From positions 1 through 64,000 of the forward strand of contig JALHQH010000007.1 of NCBI GenBank assembly GCA_022842065.1: a DNA stretch of 64,000 nt. The letters run 5' to 3'. The position numbers and the translations under genes are program-made. Shown here in pieces: positions 47,001 to 54,884 of this stretch. The notes under the pieces are model-generated. The model was not told where the DNA came from. It searched no databases and saw only the letters and a program-made list of their open reading frames with translations. Source of the DNA: Caldilineaceae bacterium (GTDB taxonomy: Bacteria > Chloroflexota > Anaerolineae > Caldilineales > Caldilineaceae). Every line of letters starts with the position of its first letter. Position 1 is the stretch's first letter.

Positions 47001-47936
47001 AACGGCAGCGGCGCGTTAGTGGGTACGACTGAGTATGCCGCCTTTGGTGCCCTGCGCGGCCAAACCGGCATGACCAGCAGTATGGGCTTCACTGGTGAAC
47101 TCTTCTCGGCGGCAACGGGGTTGTTACACCTGCGGGCGCGTGACTTGATGCCAAACCTGGCGCGCTTCTTGAGCGCGGACACGGTCCAACCCAATGCGCC
47201 CGGCAGCCAGGGGTACAATTTGTACGCCTACGCCGCGAATAATCCGACGACTTGGGTGGATCCGAGTGGGCATGTGGTCGCCCCGATTTTTCCGCCGATC
47301 GGGGCTTTATGTGCCGCCGGCGGAATTGCTTGTCTGATTCTGGCGATCATTTTAGTATTTCTGCTGCTGGCTTGGATTTTAATGGCATTGTTACTGGAGC
47401 GAGAGCGGATACCTGTCCCTATCGATTATCCACAATCGCAACCAGGACCAACGCCAACACCATTCCCAGTACCTCAACCGCTTCCGACGCCGCCGGCGGA
47501 TCCAACGCCGGATGATGATAAAGATCTACCTGTTTTCTATCCGGGCATTGACTATCCGCTGGCATCAGGCCATATTGACGATGCCATACGTGCTGGCTTC
47601 ACTGACACCTTAACGAAAGGTCCACAGCAGCGCCGTGGATGGTGGTATGGAAAGACCAATTATCAGCCAGCACATCAAAGTGTTAATATTGGTGGCAATC
47701 CTTGTTCAATCCCTGGATATAAGGGTGATTGTGACGAATATCCTTTCAACGATGTTCTCGAAGGAGGCGAAATAAACCGTCCGTCCCTGCGAGTTATTCC
47801 AATCGGGCAAAACAGAGGGTTAGGCTCAAAGAAAGGAGACTTTTATGACAAGTGCCAGGTTGCACTGGGCGACAAATACAGAGTTGAGGTTGATATGAGC
47901 CGACCAACTGATACTACCTCTTGTGGCAAGAGATAG
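41088..47936 (+). CDS. RHS/YD-repeat polymorphic toxin with NucA/NucB-like nuclease tip
   Basis: 2282 residues. A signal peptide covers residues 1-39 (LVVSLLVISSMLLRPVTAIA). About residues 160-530 hold three to four jelly-roll modules (NFESGTFSNWTTAGT; LPGWTVSGAT; LPGWQPTGTT). A DUF6531-like RHS start follows (SYKVGIQIDTATGAFGYHAQDL), then long tracts of YD repeats (TTYGYDAFGRRTQ; LTSYTYDSAGRL). The RHS-associated core is GLLHLRARDLMPNLARFLSADTV...NNPTTWVDPSGH. After this come a hydrophobic segment, a Pro-rich linker, and a tip with DCDEYPFNDVLEGGE...VIPIGQNRGLGSKKGDFY, which matches the NucA/NucB deoxyribonuclease pattern. The RHS shell is expected to encapsulate and release this toxin. The gene 137 nt downstream is a good immunity candidate. 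Confidence 0.94.
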   Translation: MHPVLTLARLCAKFRQSLYLVVSLLVISSMLLRPVTAIAVIYKAESELQKAVTTHPLTLDGAANLHPRSAPDLVPITAATAHRLAAPLPAPALRTLAQVNPTPSQAKPAYPYNHLLDGSYQSVGTPPANHNFESAATGGGMPPTNNDFAAASYNVGTPPTNYNFESGTFSNWTTAGTVSIQSDATHGYWAQLGGSGKIISEPFTVDSSAQRISFTAYHGGSAGFRAYIHSGAGYATRTEIDYYYCNNCGWVDYQIDPTAYLGQSIKIEFLRVGATVGIDEIQMGVILPDYTVAGAVKRVESNGNAYARLAGGSATITSAPFTIGAGVQQLALLLSGLSNNSDQYRVQILSGATYSTVTQLGSGTVSDSWQQFSYNVSTWQGQSVKLRIASIYLLGTVGVDDIGVQSITLPGWTVSGATQVVDEGNGNHYVSTNGTLTSAAFVLDPNLQQISLRYRGDDGSADTFYVKLLRGTNFSEEVDLAGYQAAGATWQTLHIGLNLYAGETVKLKLQRHFGRIYFDDTGLGEIVLPGWQPTGTTALITASDSHGSYVTAADGNAFFIRSVPIATGVVQTNNVDARHYAVAYDIGYATGSLLQIFWVNDQGQDYTVFQDAANTPTSYRERYFAVYDTLGTTGHFVVKATGGGKVYSIADNIARQHLNEPFSYKVGIQIDTATGAFGYHAQDLQIGGSTPLLFTRYYNGHSDRLGVMGYGWSHSYATRLVVTDDDDAGVVFGSGKEIFFTWSNSSQSFTPADARIHDELVKNGDGSYTFTTKAKQQYNFTAAGLLTTIKDPNNNTVTLAYDGNGRLGTVTAQGGATITLGYEPNGRLATLTDPLNAVTTYSYDGNGDLISVARPDAGTEQYSYSNHRLSQVTDATGHILFQNSFDAYHRVVQQTDALGKSLTIQYNTPAAGVTTVTDPEGGVTSYYFDQYQRTTDWVAPTSAVTSYLYDTIGNLDKVIDGGAGEWDFAFDSNGNLLGSEDPLGNPTSLTYNPQHLPTSITDGNGNVTTMVYDAKGNLLQQTNPLGQVTTYTYNSNGNMTSMTDALGNIETYTYDSAGNRLTRTDPLSNTWTWTYNAAGRMVTETDPLNHTTTYGYDAFGRRTQVEDHLGNRKRYFYDLVGRLLASDDELNRRTLWTYDERGLAIAKTDPAGKVTTYAYNDNRQMTAATDPLGLTTAYEYDANNRLTKIIKPNGSATQYSYDGNGRLTTETDALGRLTSYTYDSAGRLAGSTQPNGAVTTYAYDGNGNLTQKVDPLGRITSYAYDAANRQTALTDGGGFVTTYTYDAAGRQIQESDPLGATRSRVYNAAGQLVSMTDPLGHTTTYAYDAAGKQISSTDPLGRVESTGYDAVNRMVSSTDSASNLTQYAYDAAGQMTQLTAATGAVSSYSYDARGLKTSETDGLGNTTSYSYDNGGRMVQMTNPLGQSTTYSFTTAGQLATITDALGNTTTFAYDAAGNRVSVTDPLGRVNTTAYDALNRPIAETDGGGNTAQRTYDLAGQLVQMTTPTGSVTNYGYNSRGLLVSVTNALGYGESYAYDAAGHRTQSTDRRGNNTLFAYDAAGRTLSMTDATGGVVQFAYDAVGQVTALTNPLGKLTTYTYDLFGNRLSQTDPLGRTRSFSYDQYGRLATKTDARSVSVTYGYDLLDRLTTVSYPGGTNSYSYNAVGAIAAVTDPTGTTNFTHDALSRVTTIAAPQGTVAYSYDAAGQRSTLTLPNNRTVSYTYHPTGKVATVTDWLGGVQGFSYNADGQLLQVTRPNSVNSNYGYDAAGQLSAVAHAGPGGTIQSYSYTLDPNGNRIAVAMPGGTENYTLDALNRLTNVTYANGDSAGYTYDALGNRLSETFNGTTTNYTYDDAGQLLTDGQLNFTYDANGNLTVAGTDTYTWDWADRLVAATVAGNNVTYAYDAFDVRVGTTVNGTSSNYLWDRQAAYPLLVDDGTYAYLHNDGPLAQIDAGGNRTDLLTDALSSVRGLVNGSGALVGTTEYAAFGALRGQTGMTSSMGFTGELFSAATGLLHLRARDLMPNLARFLSADTVQPNAPGSQGYNLYAYAANNPTTWVDPSGHVVAPIFPPIGALCAAGGIACLILAIILVFLLLAWILMALLLERERIPVPIDYPQSQPGPTPTPFPVPQPLPTPPADPTPDDDKDLPVFYPGIDYPLASGHIDDAIRAGFTDTLTKGPQQRRGWWYGKTNYQPAHQSVNIGGNPCSIPGYKGDCDEYPFNDVLEGGEINRPSLRVIPIGQNRGLGSKKGDFYDKCQVALGDKYRVEVDMSRPTDTTSCGKR

Positions 47937-48073
47937 TTGTAAATTTTAGGTGAAAGTTAGGAACACTATCTTTGCACTTTCAGATGATTATCACTGTTAG
48001 CAATTGAATCTATTCTAATAGCACTAGCGGTGGAGTTTAAAAGTGCAAAGATAGTGTTACATAGGTAAGATAA

Positions 48074-49423
48074 ATGATCGAACAAAATGAGTCTATCTGG
48101 AATTTGTTACAAAAGATGCGGTATTTAAGCCATCCCAGCTTTTCGGAGCCACTGCGCGGGTTGACGGATGAGGAAATCGATAAGGTTTTGCAAGGCTTTG
48201 CATTTCACATACCTACGGATGTCCGTTTGTTATATAAGTGGTGCAATTTCCAAGGCGAAGAAAATTCCAGCGATCCGTGGTTGTTTACGATTGGTTATAT
48301 CCTTCCACTGGCACAATCTGTAGAATTATACACGATGTATGTAGAAATCTTTATGAAGGCTCAAGATTACTTGAAGGGTGACCCTACTGTTTACGTTGAA
48401 CGATGGGCAGATCCATACTTGATACAGCCATCTTTACAGCATCCTCCTATTTGGGATCAACGATGGTTACCGATTCTGAGTGACGGTGGCGGTGGGGACT
48501 ATGTAGTTGTCTGTGATATTGTCGAGCAGCCCGTGGCTCCTCTCTATATGCGAACCGCGAGCGGTGGCGAATTTTACCTGGCCTTTGACAGCGTAACCAG
48601 CCTTTTCGCAACCATCGTCGAAGCAGTAGAAACTGGCGCCTACTATCGGCATGAGGCTGGACATCTGGTCGAGGATCGCACAAAGTTAGCGCCGATTCTC
48701 AACCGGCACAATCCCCGCCGTCGCACATGGTTTTTCCATGCAACGCGGGCCAATTCGCTTGCGGAAGTTGTTTTCCATTTGGATCATCCTGATGAAGATG
48801 TGCGCTACTATGCCTATCTGGCCATGGAGTACATGTACGAACCGGATGCCGTGTCCCTATTGCTTCAGCAATTAGATCATCCTAAAGCTGAGGTGCGCGT
48901 AAAGGTTGTCAACTTGTTAAGTATCCTCGATGACAAACAAGCGGTGATGCCTTTGATATCACTGCTGGCCGATCCTGAACCTGCTGTGCAGTTAGCGACT
49001 GTCAATGCCTTAATCCACTTACGGGATAAACGTGCAGTCACTCCCTTATTCGCAATACTGCACCACTCAAATGACAAAATTCGTGAACAGGTTATTTATG
49101 GTTTAGGGGAATTTCGGATACAAGCCGCCATCCCTGAATTACTGGCGATTTTGGTAACCGACAAGCCGATGACGCGCAGTGAAGCTGCACGCACACTTGG
49201 TAAGCTCGGTGATCGACAGGTTGTGCCGGCACTGATCAACGCCTTACAGGATGATCATCCCCAAGTGCGTCGCAGCGCGATTTGGGCGCTAAGCGAATTC
49301 GGTGGTGAGCAAGTCATCGAAGCATTGGCTAGGCTTCTAACTGCACCTGTTGCTTCGCCACAAGCCAACATTCGACGGGATGCCCAAGCGGCAATTGACA
49401 AGATCAAGGCGAATCTACTGTAA
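48074..49423 (+). CDS. SMI1/KNR4-like plus HEAT-repeat protein, probable immunity protein
   Basis: 449 residues. The first 190 residues resemble the SMI1/KNR4 immunity superfamily (LRGLTDEEIDKVLQGFAFHIPTDVRLLYKWCNFQGEE... and SDGGGGDYVVVCDI). From about residue 225 there are six to seven HEAT/PBS-lyase-type helical repeats with the motif (D/N)..VR..A..AL..... (for example HPDEDVRYYAYLAMEYM, HPKAEVRVKVVNLLSIL, DDHPQVRRSAIWALSEFGGEQVI). SMI1 proteins are among the most common immunity proteins of polymorphic toxins, so it is inferred to neutralise the nuclease tip of the preceding RHS protein. The DNA is less GC-rich than the RHS shell, which suggests the toxin/immunity pair arrived as a cassette. 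Confidence 0.85.
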   Translation: MIEQNESIWNLLQKMRYLSHPSFSEPLRGLTDEEIDKVLQGFAFHIPTDVRLLYKWCNFQGEENSSDPWLFTIGYILPLAQSVELYTMYVEIFMKAQDYLKGDPTVYVERWADPYLIQPSLQHPPIWDQRWLPILSDGGGGDYVVVCDIVEQPVAPLYMRTASGGEFYLAFDSVTSLFATIVEAVETGAYYRHEAGHLVEDRTKLAPILNRHNPRRRTWFFHATRANSLAEVVFHLDHPDEDVRYYAYLAMEYMYEPDAVSLLLQQLDHPKAEVRVKVVNLLSILDDKQAVMPLISLLADPEPAVQLATVNALIHLRDKRAVTPLFAILHHSNDKIREQVIYGLGEFRIQAAIPELLAILVTDKPMTRSEAARTLGKLGDRQVVPALINALQDDHPQVRRSAIWALSEFGGEQVIEALARLLTAPVASPQANIRRDAQAAIDKIKANLL

Positions 49424-49443
49424 TTTATGCCTGCGTTGTTGAG

Positions 49444-50817
49444 TTACGTGCCGGCGCGAACGCCTATCTCCATGCCGCCGGTCTGCAAGCCCAGATCGAC
49501 AGCGGCGGCAACCGCACCTACCTGCTGAGCGACGCGCTTTCTTCCATCCGTGGCGTGACCGACGGCCGCGGCGCGTTGGTGGGCAGCACCAGCTATGATG
49601 CTTTCGGCGCGATTCGCAGCCAAACTGGAACAAATAGCGCACTTGGTTACACCGGCGAACTCTACACCCCGGCTACCGGTCTGCTCCACCTACGTGCTCG
49701 CGACCTGAACCCCACCTTGGGGCGCTTCCTGAGTGTGGATACGGTCCAGCCCAATGCGCCGGGTAGTCAGGGTTTCAATGTCTACGCCTATGTGGCGAAC
49801 AATCCCTCGACCTGGATCGACCCGAGTGGGCATACCGTCGGGTTAAGCAGCTATGCCGGCACGGCGTTCTTTATGGCTGTGATTGCTTTGGCTGCCATAA
49901 CTGCCATGTCGATGGAGGCAGTGTTGGCCATGGGCAGAAATCCAGCCTCCTGGCGCTTTCCCGAGAATTTTGAGACAAGCGGGCTGGTCTTTGCGACCTT
50001 TGCGGCGGTTCTAGCCTGTGCAGTGATTCCTGGCTGCATGGGCGCGGCAAGGGATTTCGGCGGGGTGATTGGGGATAATGGCTCGGATAGTTTCTCTGGG
50101 CGGCGCTCCTGGTCCTTGCCGGATTTGCTGGACCTAGCGGGGAATTGGCCGCAGTTGCCCACATTGCCTTTCAAAGAAGGAACCACAATACGACCGGGGC
50201 CGGCAACGGGAACTGGTACATCCCCAACCCCCAACCCCAATCCTGGGCCGTCAGGCTGGTTCTGGCCACTTGCTATCCTGACCGGTCTGTCGCTTGTGCC
50301 CTGGTTGTTGCCGAGTCCGGGTGAGAACCCTGGTCCGGCGACCGGGCCGGCGGATGATCCCTTTTCCCCGCCGGGGTCTCAACCTACGCCGACAGAGGAG
50401 CCGACTTGTAGCGCAGATGTGAATTACCTAATTGGTAGGGCAGACACGATCCATCGTACTCTGTTAGCGCTTGACGATGAAGAAGAGAAAGCTTTTAACC
50501 TTCGCACAACTGCGGTACTAAGGATAAGAACTTCAAGTGGTAGATGTGTGGACATGGTGGGCAGCAGTGGAAAGAGAACACTGGAATATACCCAAAGATT
50601 GGTAATGAGACCAAATGAAGTTGAAGCTCTAGGCAAGTGGGGTGAGGCAGAGGAAAACGTGATTTATAGTAGTTATACTTATTTGCAACGTGCTGAAAGT
50701 AAATGGCTTGTTGCCCTTGGTGTCAGCCGCGATATTTGTCAGGAAATCTGTCAACCATTAATAAGAAGGGAAGGCGGAACGGTTTTGCCATCATTGAGAG
50801 GTGCTGTTTGGCCATGA
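49444..50817 (+). pseudogene. Displaced (orphan) RHS C-terminal cassette with deaminase-like tip
   Basis: From about 49444 the sequence re-enters the RHS core in frame without a start codon of its own: YLHAAGLQAQIDSGGNRTYLL, ALGYTGELYTPATGLLHLRARDLNPTLGRFLSVDTVQPNAPGSQGF and ending WIDPSGH. A hydrophobic segment and Pro-rich linker follow, as in the main RHS gene. The tip (about 50400-50817) is different: it contains YLIGRADTIHRTLLALD, TTAVLRIRTSSGRCVDMVG, EAEENVI and SRDICQEICQPLI. This matches the deaminase-like tip of the next cassette, but with Glu in place of His in the H-A-E motif and C-x3-C instead of C-x2-C. The cassette is presumably silent until recombined onto a full RHS gene. The next gene overlaps its stop (ATGA). 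Confidence 0.85.
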
Positions 50818-51695
50818 GCGAATTTCTGAAGTTTGATACTGATTTACTCAAAGAGGAGTTATCTCTTATGCCTTCTTCTAATGTAGCTTGCTTTGCTAGC
50901 TCATGTGCAGAACGGTTGTTCCCAGTGATTCAGAGCTGGCGACCTGAAACTATGAATTTATGTGCTTTGGGAATTAGCACTGGGTGGGATCACCTTCGAC
51001 ATGGTCATATGCCGCAATCCTTACATCATGTATTGACTTCTCTTCATACTATCTATGAAGATGTAGTTAAGACAGTTCCTGATATTTATACTGTTACTTT
51101 CCCTCTCACCGAGTATGCAATTCATTCGGTAGTCTGTGTCTTACAATATGTGCGTAGTGGTGATAATAAATATGCTGTCTCCGCAGGAAGATGTGTGATC
51201 AATGCAGTTGATTTAGTTGTAGCTCAATTTGCAGGAATAGGAGAAGATGGTCTATACGATCAAAAGCATGTAGCTGTCTCACCATTGATGCAGAAAGAAT
51301 TGGAGAAACAGCGTGCGGATCTTGATAAGTTACTTTCTTCATCGATCTACGCCAATTTGCGCGAACCAATTCGCTTGGAATCCCAAGAAATAGGTCGCCA
51401 GTTTGTACAACATATTCAACAGCGCTTTGATCAGCAAGCAGCAAGTTGGATGACAGTGAGAGCCAACTATACAGTTCATTCGAAAGTAGTCGGAGATACT
51501 CAGTATTTTGATCCTAGTGGTATAGTTGTAAAATTAGATAGAGACATTCAGGGAATATTGAAGTTCGATTCTCCTAATGTCGCTTCACAAAAACATCTAT
51601 TTCGGGCGTGGACGAAGATAACAGCACTTGTTATAGGGTACGATGATGATAACCATTACGTAATCCTAAAATTGCTTCAAGTTCATACCGAATAA
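50814..51695 (+). CDS. Probable immunity protein for orphan cassette 1
   Basis: 293 residues from the ATG at 50814 (MSEFLKFDTD), which overlaps the cassette stop by ATGA; a longer upstream frame is only the toxin in another reading. The protein is soluble and helical (FASSCAERLFPVIQSW, LHHVLTSLHTIYEDVVKTVPDIY), with a beta-rich C-terminal part (TVRANYTVHSKVVGD...GIVVKLDRDIQGILKF). No family is recognised. The base composition is low in GC compared with the RHS shell, and the tight coupling to a toxin tip is the usual layout for immunity genes. It could be an accessory factor instead. Confidence 0.65.
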   Translation: MSEFLKFDTDLLKEELSLMPSSNVACFASSCAERLFPVIQSWRPETMNLCALGISTGWDHLRHGHMPQSLHHVLTSLHTIYEDVVKTVPDIYTVTFPLTEYAIHSVVCVLQYVRSGDNKYAVSAGRCVINAVDLVVAQFAGIGEDGLYDQKHVAVSPLMQKELEKQRADLDKLLSSSIYANLREPIRLESQEIGRQFVQHIQQRFDQQAASWMTVRANYTVHSKVVGDTQYFDPSGIVVKLDRDIQGILKFDSPNVASQKHLFRAWTKITALVIGYDDDNHYVILKLLQVHTE

Positions 51696-51788
51696 TGCAG
51701 AATATTGAAAGGTGGGATTGGTTTATGAGAATTTGCTTTCACCTTTCAATATTCTTTCGTAAAACAATGATTTTACAGCCGTTTCTGT

Positions 51789-52838
51789 AGTCAAACCGGG
51801 ACGGCAAGCGCGCTAGGCTACACCGGCGAACTTTATACACCCGTCACTGGTCTGCTCCACCTGCGCGCCCGCAACCTGAACCCCACCTTGGGGCGCTTCC
51901 TGAGTGCGGACACGGTCCAGCCCAATGCGCCGGGAACCCAAGGCTACAATGTGTACGCCTACGCCGCGAACAATCCCACGACTTGGGTTGATCCCAGTGG
52001 GCATTTTGTCGGCGCATTGGGGTTTGCCGGCTTGTTCATGTTGCTCTTTCTCTTCTTGGCCTTTTTGCTTGCTTACTTGCAGTACTTGCTCTGGCTGCAG
52101 AGTGGTGGTGCCGATGATCTGATAGATACGCTAGATGGTATTCCTGATACGATCGATGACCTCCTGGACAATTTTGATGATCCGCCTGCCGATAACCCGG
52201 ATGATAACCCGGCACCGACACCGCTTCCACCGCCTGTGTATATTCCAACGCCGGATGAGGATCCGAAATGCGCCCCAGATACAGATTATTTGATCAGGCG
52301 TGCAACTGAAATAAATAATATTCTGTTGCCAGATGAAATTGCAGAAGAGAAGCAAACAGTCGCTGTTTTGCGAGTCCGACATTACAGCGGTATATGTACA
52401 GATATTATTGGCGCAGGTGGTGAAAAGAATCTCACCTCTGATCAGCGTCTGGCAGTGCAAAACTGGCCAATCGAGGATAGAGCAACGATGACACGAGCCC
52501 ATGCAGAAGTTACAGTTCTAGAAGCAAGGCGGAGAGGCTTCGAATCATTACCTTTGATTTATAAAGAACCTGTTGCAATAGGCACAAGTAAGCCCTTCTG
52601 TCCAACCTGTCGGATATATCTCTCAACTTACGTAAGTAAATCAAAAGGATCGATGCCTAAAGTGGTCCCCAATGTCAAGACCAAAAATCAACAAAAACAA
52701 GAACCGAAGGCACCAAGCGTGTCAATAGGTGTTGTATCCACCAAGGATGTGCGTGGCCCCGCCGCAGGGGGTGTGGAGAATGGGGGTAACTGCGGCAGTT
52801 TGCAGTTATCCCCATTCTCCACACCCCTAGACCGGTGA
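51789..52838 (+). pseudogene. Second displaced RHS cassette with deaminase-like tip, cut by an IS element
   Basis: RHS homology starts at about 51789 (SQTGTASALGYTGELYTPVTG) without a start codon and runs to WVDPSGH. It is followed by a hydrophobic segment (LFMLLFLFLAFLLAYLQYLLWL), a Pro/Asp-rich linker and the tip. The tip has the deaminase zinc motif: HAE (AHAEVTVLEARRRG) and FCPTC. The IS3-type element begins at 52663, 21 residues after the second Cys; reading continues about 58 residues into the IS before a stop at 52836-52838. The original 3' end probably lies just right of the IS, at 54024-54072 or a little further depending on the frame. In the other deaminase cassette the protein ends 21 residues after its last Cys, so this catalytic domain may be almost complete. 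Confidence 0.8.
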
Positions 52839-53711
52839 CCCAAGCGCCGGCAGGAAAACAGCGGCTGGCGTCTGGTAGCCGAGGCTTTGGTGTGGCCGCT
52901 CGTTGTTGTAGAAGGCAAAGTAGTCACGCAACCCGCTGTAGAGCAGGGGTACCGTGGGATAGTGCTTGAGATAAATGTCCTCATACTTTACAGTCCGCCA
53001 TAAACGTTCAACAAAAATGTTATCCAAGGCACGGCCCTTGCTGTCCATACTGATGCGAATGCCTGCCGCGGTCAGCAGAGAAGTAAAAGCAGTGGACGTA
53101 AATTGGCTTCCTTGATCCGTGTTGAAGATCTCTGGCCGCCCAAAGCGCAGTGCTTGTTCCAGTGCGATAACGCAAAAGTGCGTGTCTAGGGTATTCGAGA
53201 GTTGCCAGGCCAGCACATAGCGACTATACCAATCGATCACAGCAATGAGGTACATAAACCCCACCCAGAGGGTACCCGCCAACGGTATATAGGTAATATC
53301 GCTGCTCCATACCTGATTAATCCGTACAATCTCGACACGGTGCAACAAGTAGGGATAGATCCGGTGTGTCTGGTCCACCACCGTGGTGTGTGGCCGGGGA
53401 TAGATCGCCTCCAGTCCCATCCTCTGCATCAGGCGCCTGACTCTTTTTTCATTGACCGCATAGCCCTGCTGGCGCAGATAGATCGTCATCCGCCGGCGAC
53501 CATAGAAGGGATGGGCGGTGTATTCTTCATCCAGCAAGCGCATCAGCTTTAAGTTGAGCGACGTTTCCGTCGCCGGCGCATAGTAATAACTGGCACGGTT
53601 CAGTCCCACCAGTTCACACTGGCGGCGGATGCTCAATTCGGGGTGGTCGGGTTCAATCAGTCGCCGCTTTGCATCGGCTGCTTCAGGTAACTTTTTTTTT
53701 GAGCCACTCAA
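52827..53711 (-). CDS. IS3-family transposase orfB (DDE integrase domain)
   Basis: 294 residues from a TTG at 53711, or produced by frameshifting from orfA. It has an HTH_21-like N-terminal region (HPFYGRRRMTIYLRQQGYAVNEKRVRRLMQRMGL) and an rve integrase core. The catalytic triad is visible: D in WSSDITYIP, D in FNTDQGSQFTS and E in NIFVERLWRTVKYE, with the conserved ERPHQSLGY motif after it. The frame is reached from orfA at the A9 tract by a +1 (or -2) shift rather than the usual -1. All active residues are present, so the transposase may be active. Confidence 0.93.
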   Translation of the reverse strand: MSGSKKKLPEAADAKRRLIEPDHPELSIRRQCELVGLNRASYYYAPATETSLNLKLMRLLDEEYTAHPFYGRRRMTIYLRQQGYAVNEKRVRRLMQRMGLEAIYPRPHTTVVDQTHRIYPYLLHRVEIVRINQVWSSDITYIPLAGTLWVGFMYLIAVIDWYSRYVLAWQLSNTLDTHFCVIALEQALRFGRPEIFNTDQGSQFTSTAFTSLLTAAGIRISMDSKGRALDNIFVERLWRTVKYEDIYLKHYPTVPLLYSGLRDYFAFYNNERPHQSLGYQTPAAVFLPALGSPV

Positions 53712-53961
53712 GCTCCATCTTGAGGCGGCCTATCTGTTCATATAACACCGTTTCCGTTTCGGCTTGGGCGCGTTGTGTTTTGTCGGCTTTCTCATTGAAG
53801 AGCGCTGCACCCTGTTCTTGCAACTGCTTTTTCCATTGCTTGACTTGCGTTGGGTGTACTTCATGATCACTTGCTACTTCGTTGATACTCGCCATCCCTC
53901 GCAGCGCATCCAACGCTACCTGAAATTTGAACTGTGCTGTGAATTGTCGTCGTTTCATCAT
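53683..53961 (-). CDS. IS3-family transposase orfA (HTH_Tnp_1)
   Basis: 92 residues from the ATG at 53961, preceded by a G-rich site; an ATG at 53976 is the alternative start. The sequence is a helix-turn-helix domain of the IS3 type (RRQFTAQFKFQVALDALRGMASINEVASDHEVHPTQVKQWKKQL) followed by a leucine-zipper-like helix (ETVLYEQIGRLKMELEWLKKK). It ends within a run of nine A residues (minus strand, 53692-53700), the likely frameshift or transcriptional slippage site leading into orfB. Confidence 0.9.
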   Translation of the reverse strand: MMKRRQFTAQFKFQVALDALRGMASINEVASDHEVHPTQVKQWKKQLQEQGAALFNEKADKTQRAQAETETVLYEQIGRLKMELEWLKKKVT

Positions 53962-54023
53962 TCGATCCCCCCACATGATTTGTTTTTCTGTATCTTAGCA
54001 TGTGGTCTAGTTTTTGGGGACCA

Positions 54024-54303
54024 TTATATTGATATCGAGAATCTCCGAGGCCATAATTTACGCTATTATTGAGTGGCACAGGTCGTTATTTACTACAGCT
54101 ACATTATAGCTACAGATACAGTGAATAACTATCGATGAATATTAGAAGGGTACAACGAATACTAATATTCGTTGTACCCTTCTAACGTGTGCATCAAGTA
54201 TATAGTCCGGCTTTACGTCTAATACGAAAAGCGTTCGGACTTGTTGGCAGACGAGCAACGTCCATGAAATGGGAAATAGAACGTAATCTTTATAAGGAAA
54301 CTG
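54024..54303. other. Right flank of the IS: probable tail of the interrupted cassette and a hairpin
   Basis: 54024-54072 gives YIDIENLRGHNLRYY then a stop in one plus-strand frame, a plausible former C-terminus of the interrupted toxin; another frame stays open to about 54108. An inverted repeat GAAGGGTACAACGAATA...TATTCGTTGTACCCTTC lies at about 54148-54184. It could end transcription of the toxin or the IS. An AAGGA site precedes the next gene. Confidence 0.5.
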
Positions 54304-54831
54304 ATGAACCCAGAAGTAAAAAAACTATTACAAAAGGCAGTATCAGAAAACAAAGATGAACAAAACGAAGCAGTTTTGCAGATTGCAATGTTGCTTGAAA
54401 AGGGTAGCCAAGGGATAGATCCTCATTACCGCTATGAAGACATTATGCCTAAAACTTTATTAAACGTCTCTCTTAGTGTTGATGAGCAGTCTGAATTGAT
54501 CCAGATGCTCGAATCTTTACTTAATTCTTCTAAGATGACACCTTCGGTACTCTGGGCTTTGGGAAAATCCTCTTCGCTTGTTGCATTTGAAATATTGCTT
54601 AGCTGGCTGCATCGTCAATCGGTATTCACCACAGAAACTTCCTGGCAGGCACTAATCGCGATAGACAATTTTACAACACAAAGTGAAGTGGGTAAGCTTA
54701 AGCCTGAGATAATGTCTATTGCTGATAAACACGAGGTGATAGGTACATTACAAAAAATATTTACGCTAGGTACGCCTAAGGTACAACTGCTTGCTGAAAA
54801 GCTTTTGCTTCGCCTTGCGCATAAAAATTAA
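54304..54831 (+). CDS. Helical protein, probable immunity protein of the interrupted cassette
   Basis: 175 residues, all helical by sequence pattern with HEAT-like pairs (MNPEVKKLLQKAVSENKDEQNEAVLQIAMLLEKG; SSLVAFEILLSWL; TPKVQLLAEKLLLRLAHKN). AATAAGGAAACTG supplies a ribosome binding site. It sits directly downstream of the IS-interrupted deaminase cassette, in the position held by immunity genes after the other two toxins, and has the same low GC content. No specific family is recognised; the assignment is from context. Confidence 0.65.
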   Translation: MNPEVKKLLQKAVSENKDEQNEAVLQIAMLLEKGSQGIDPHYRYEDIMPKTLLNVSLSVDEQSELIQMLESLLNSSKMTPSVLWALGKSSSLVAFEILLSWLHRQSVFTTETSWQALIAIDNFTTQSEVGKLKPEIMSIADKHEVIGTLQKIFTLGTPKVQLLAEKLLLRLAHKN

Positions 54832-54884
54832 ACATCCAGTAATCTTTGATCGGTAGCTAAATCTTTAGTGCCTTGAATTTTAAG

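Larger units (their letters stand above)
52663..54023 (-). mobile_element. IS3-family insertion sequence (1361 bp)
   Basis: Terminal inverted repeats begin TGGTCCCCAA at 52663 and, on the other strand, TGGTCCCCAA at 54023; both continue with an A-GACCA block. The element carries two overlapping transposase frames on the minus strand (orfA and orfB). A 25-bp hairpin at 52768-52826 follows the orfB stop and is probably its terminator. No target duplication is visible (left flank CTAAAG, right flank TTATAT), so one end may have been rearranged. Confidence 0.9.
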
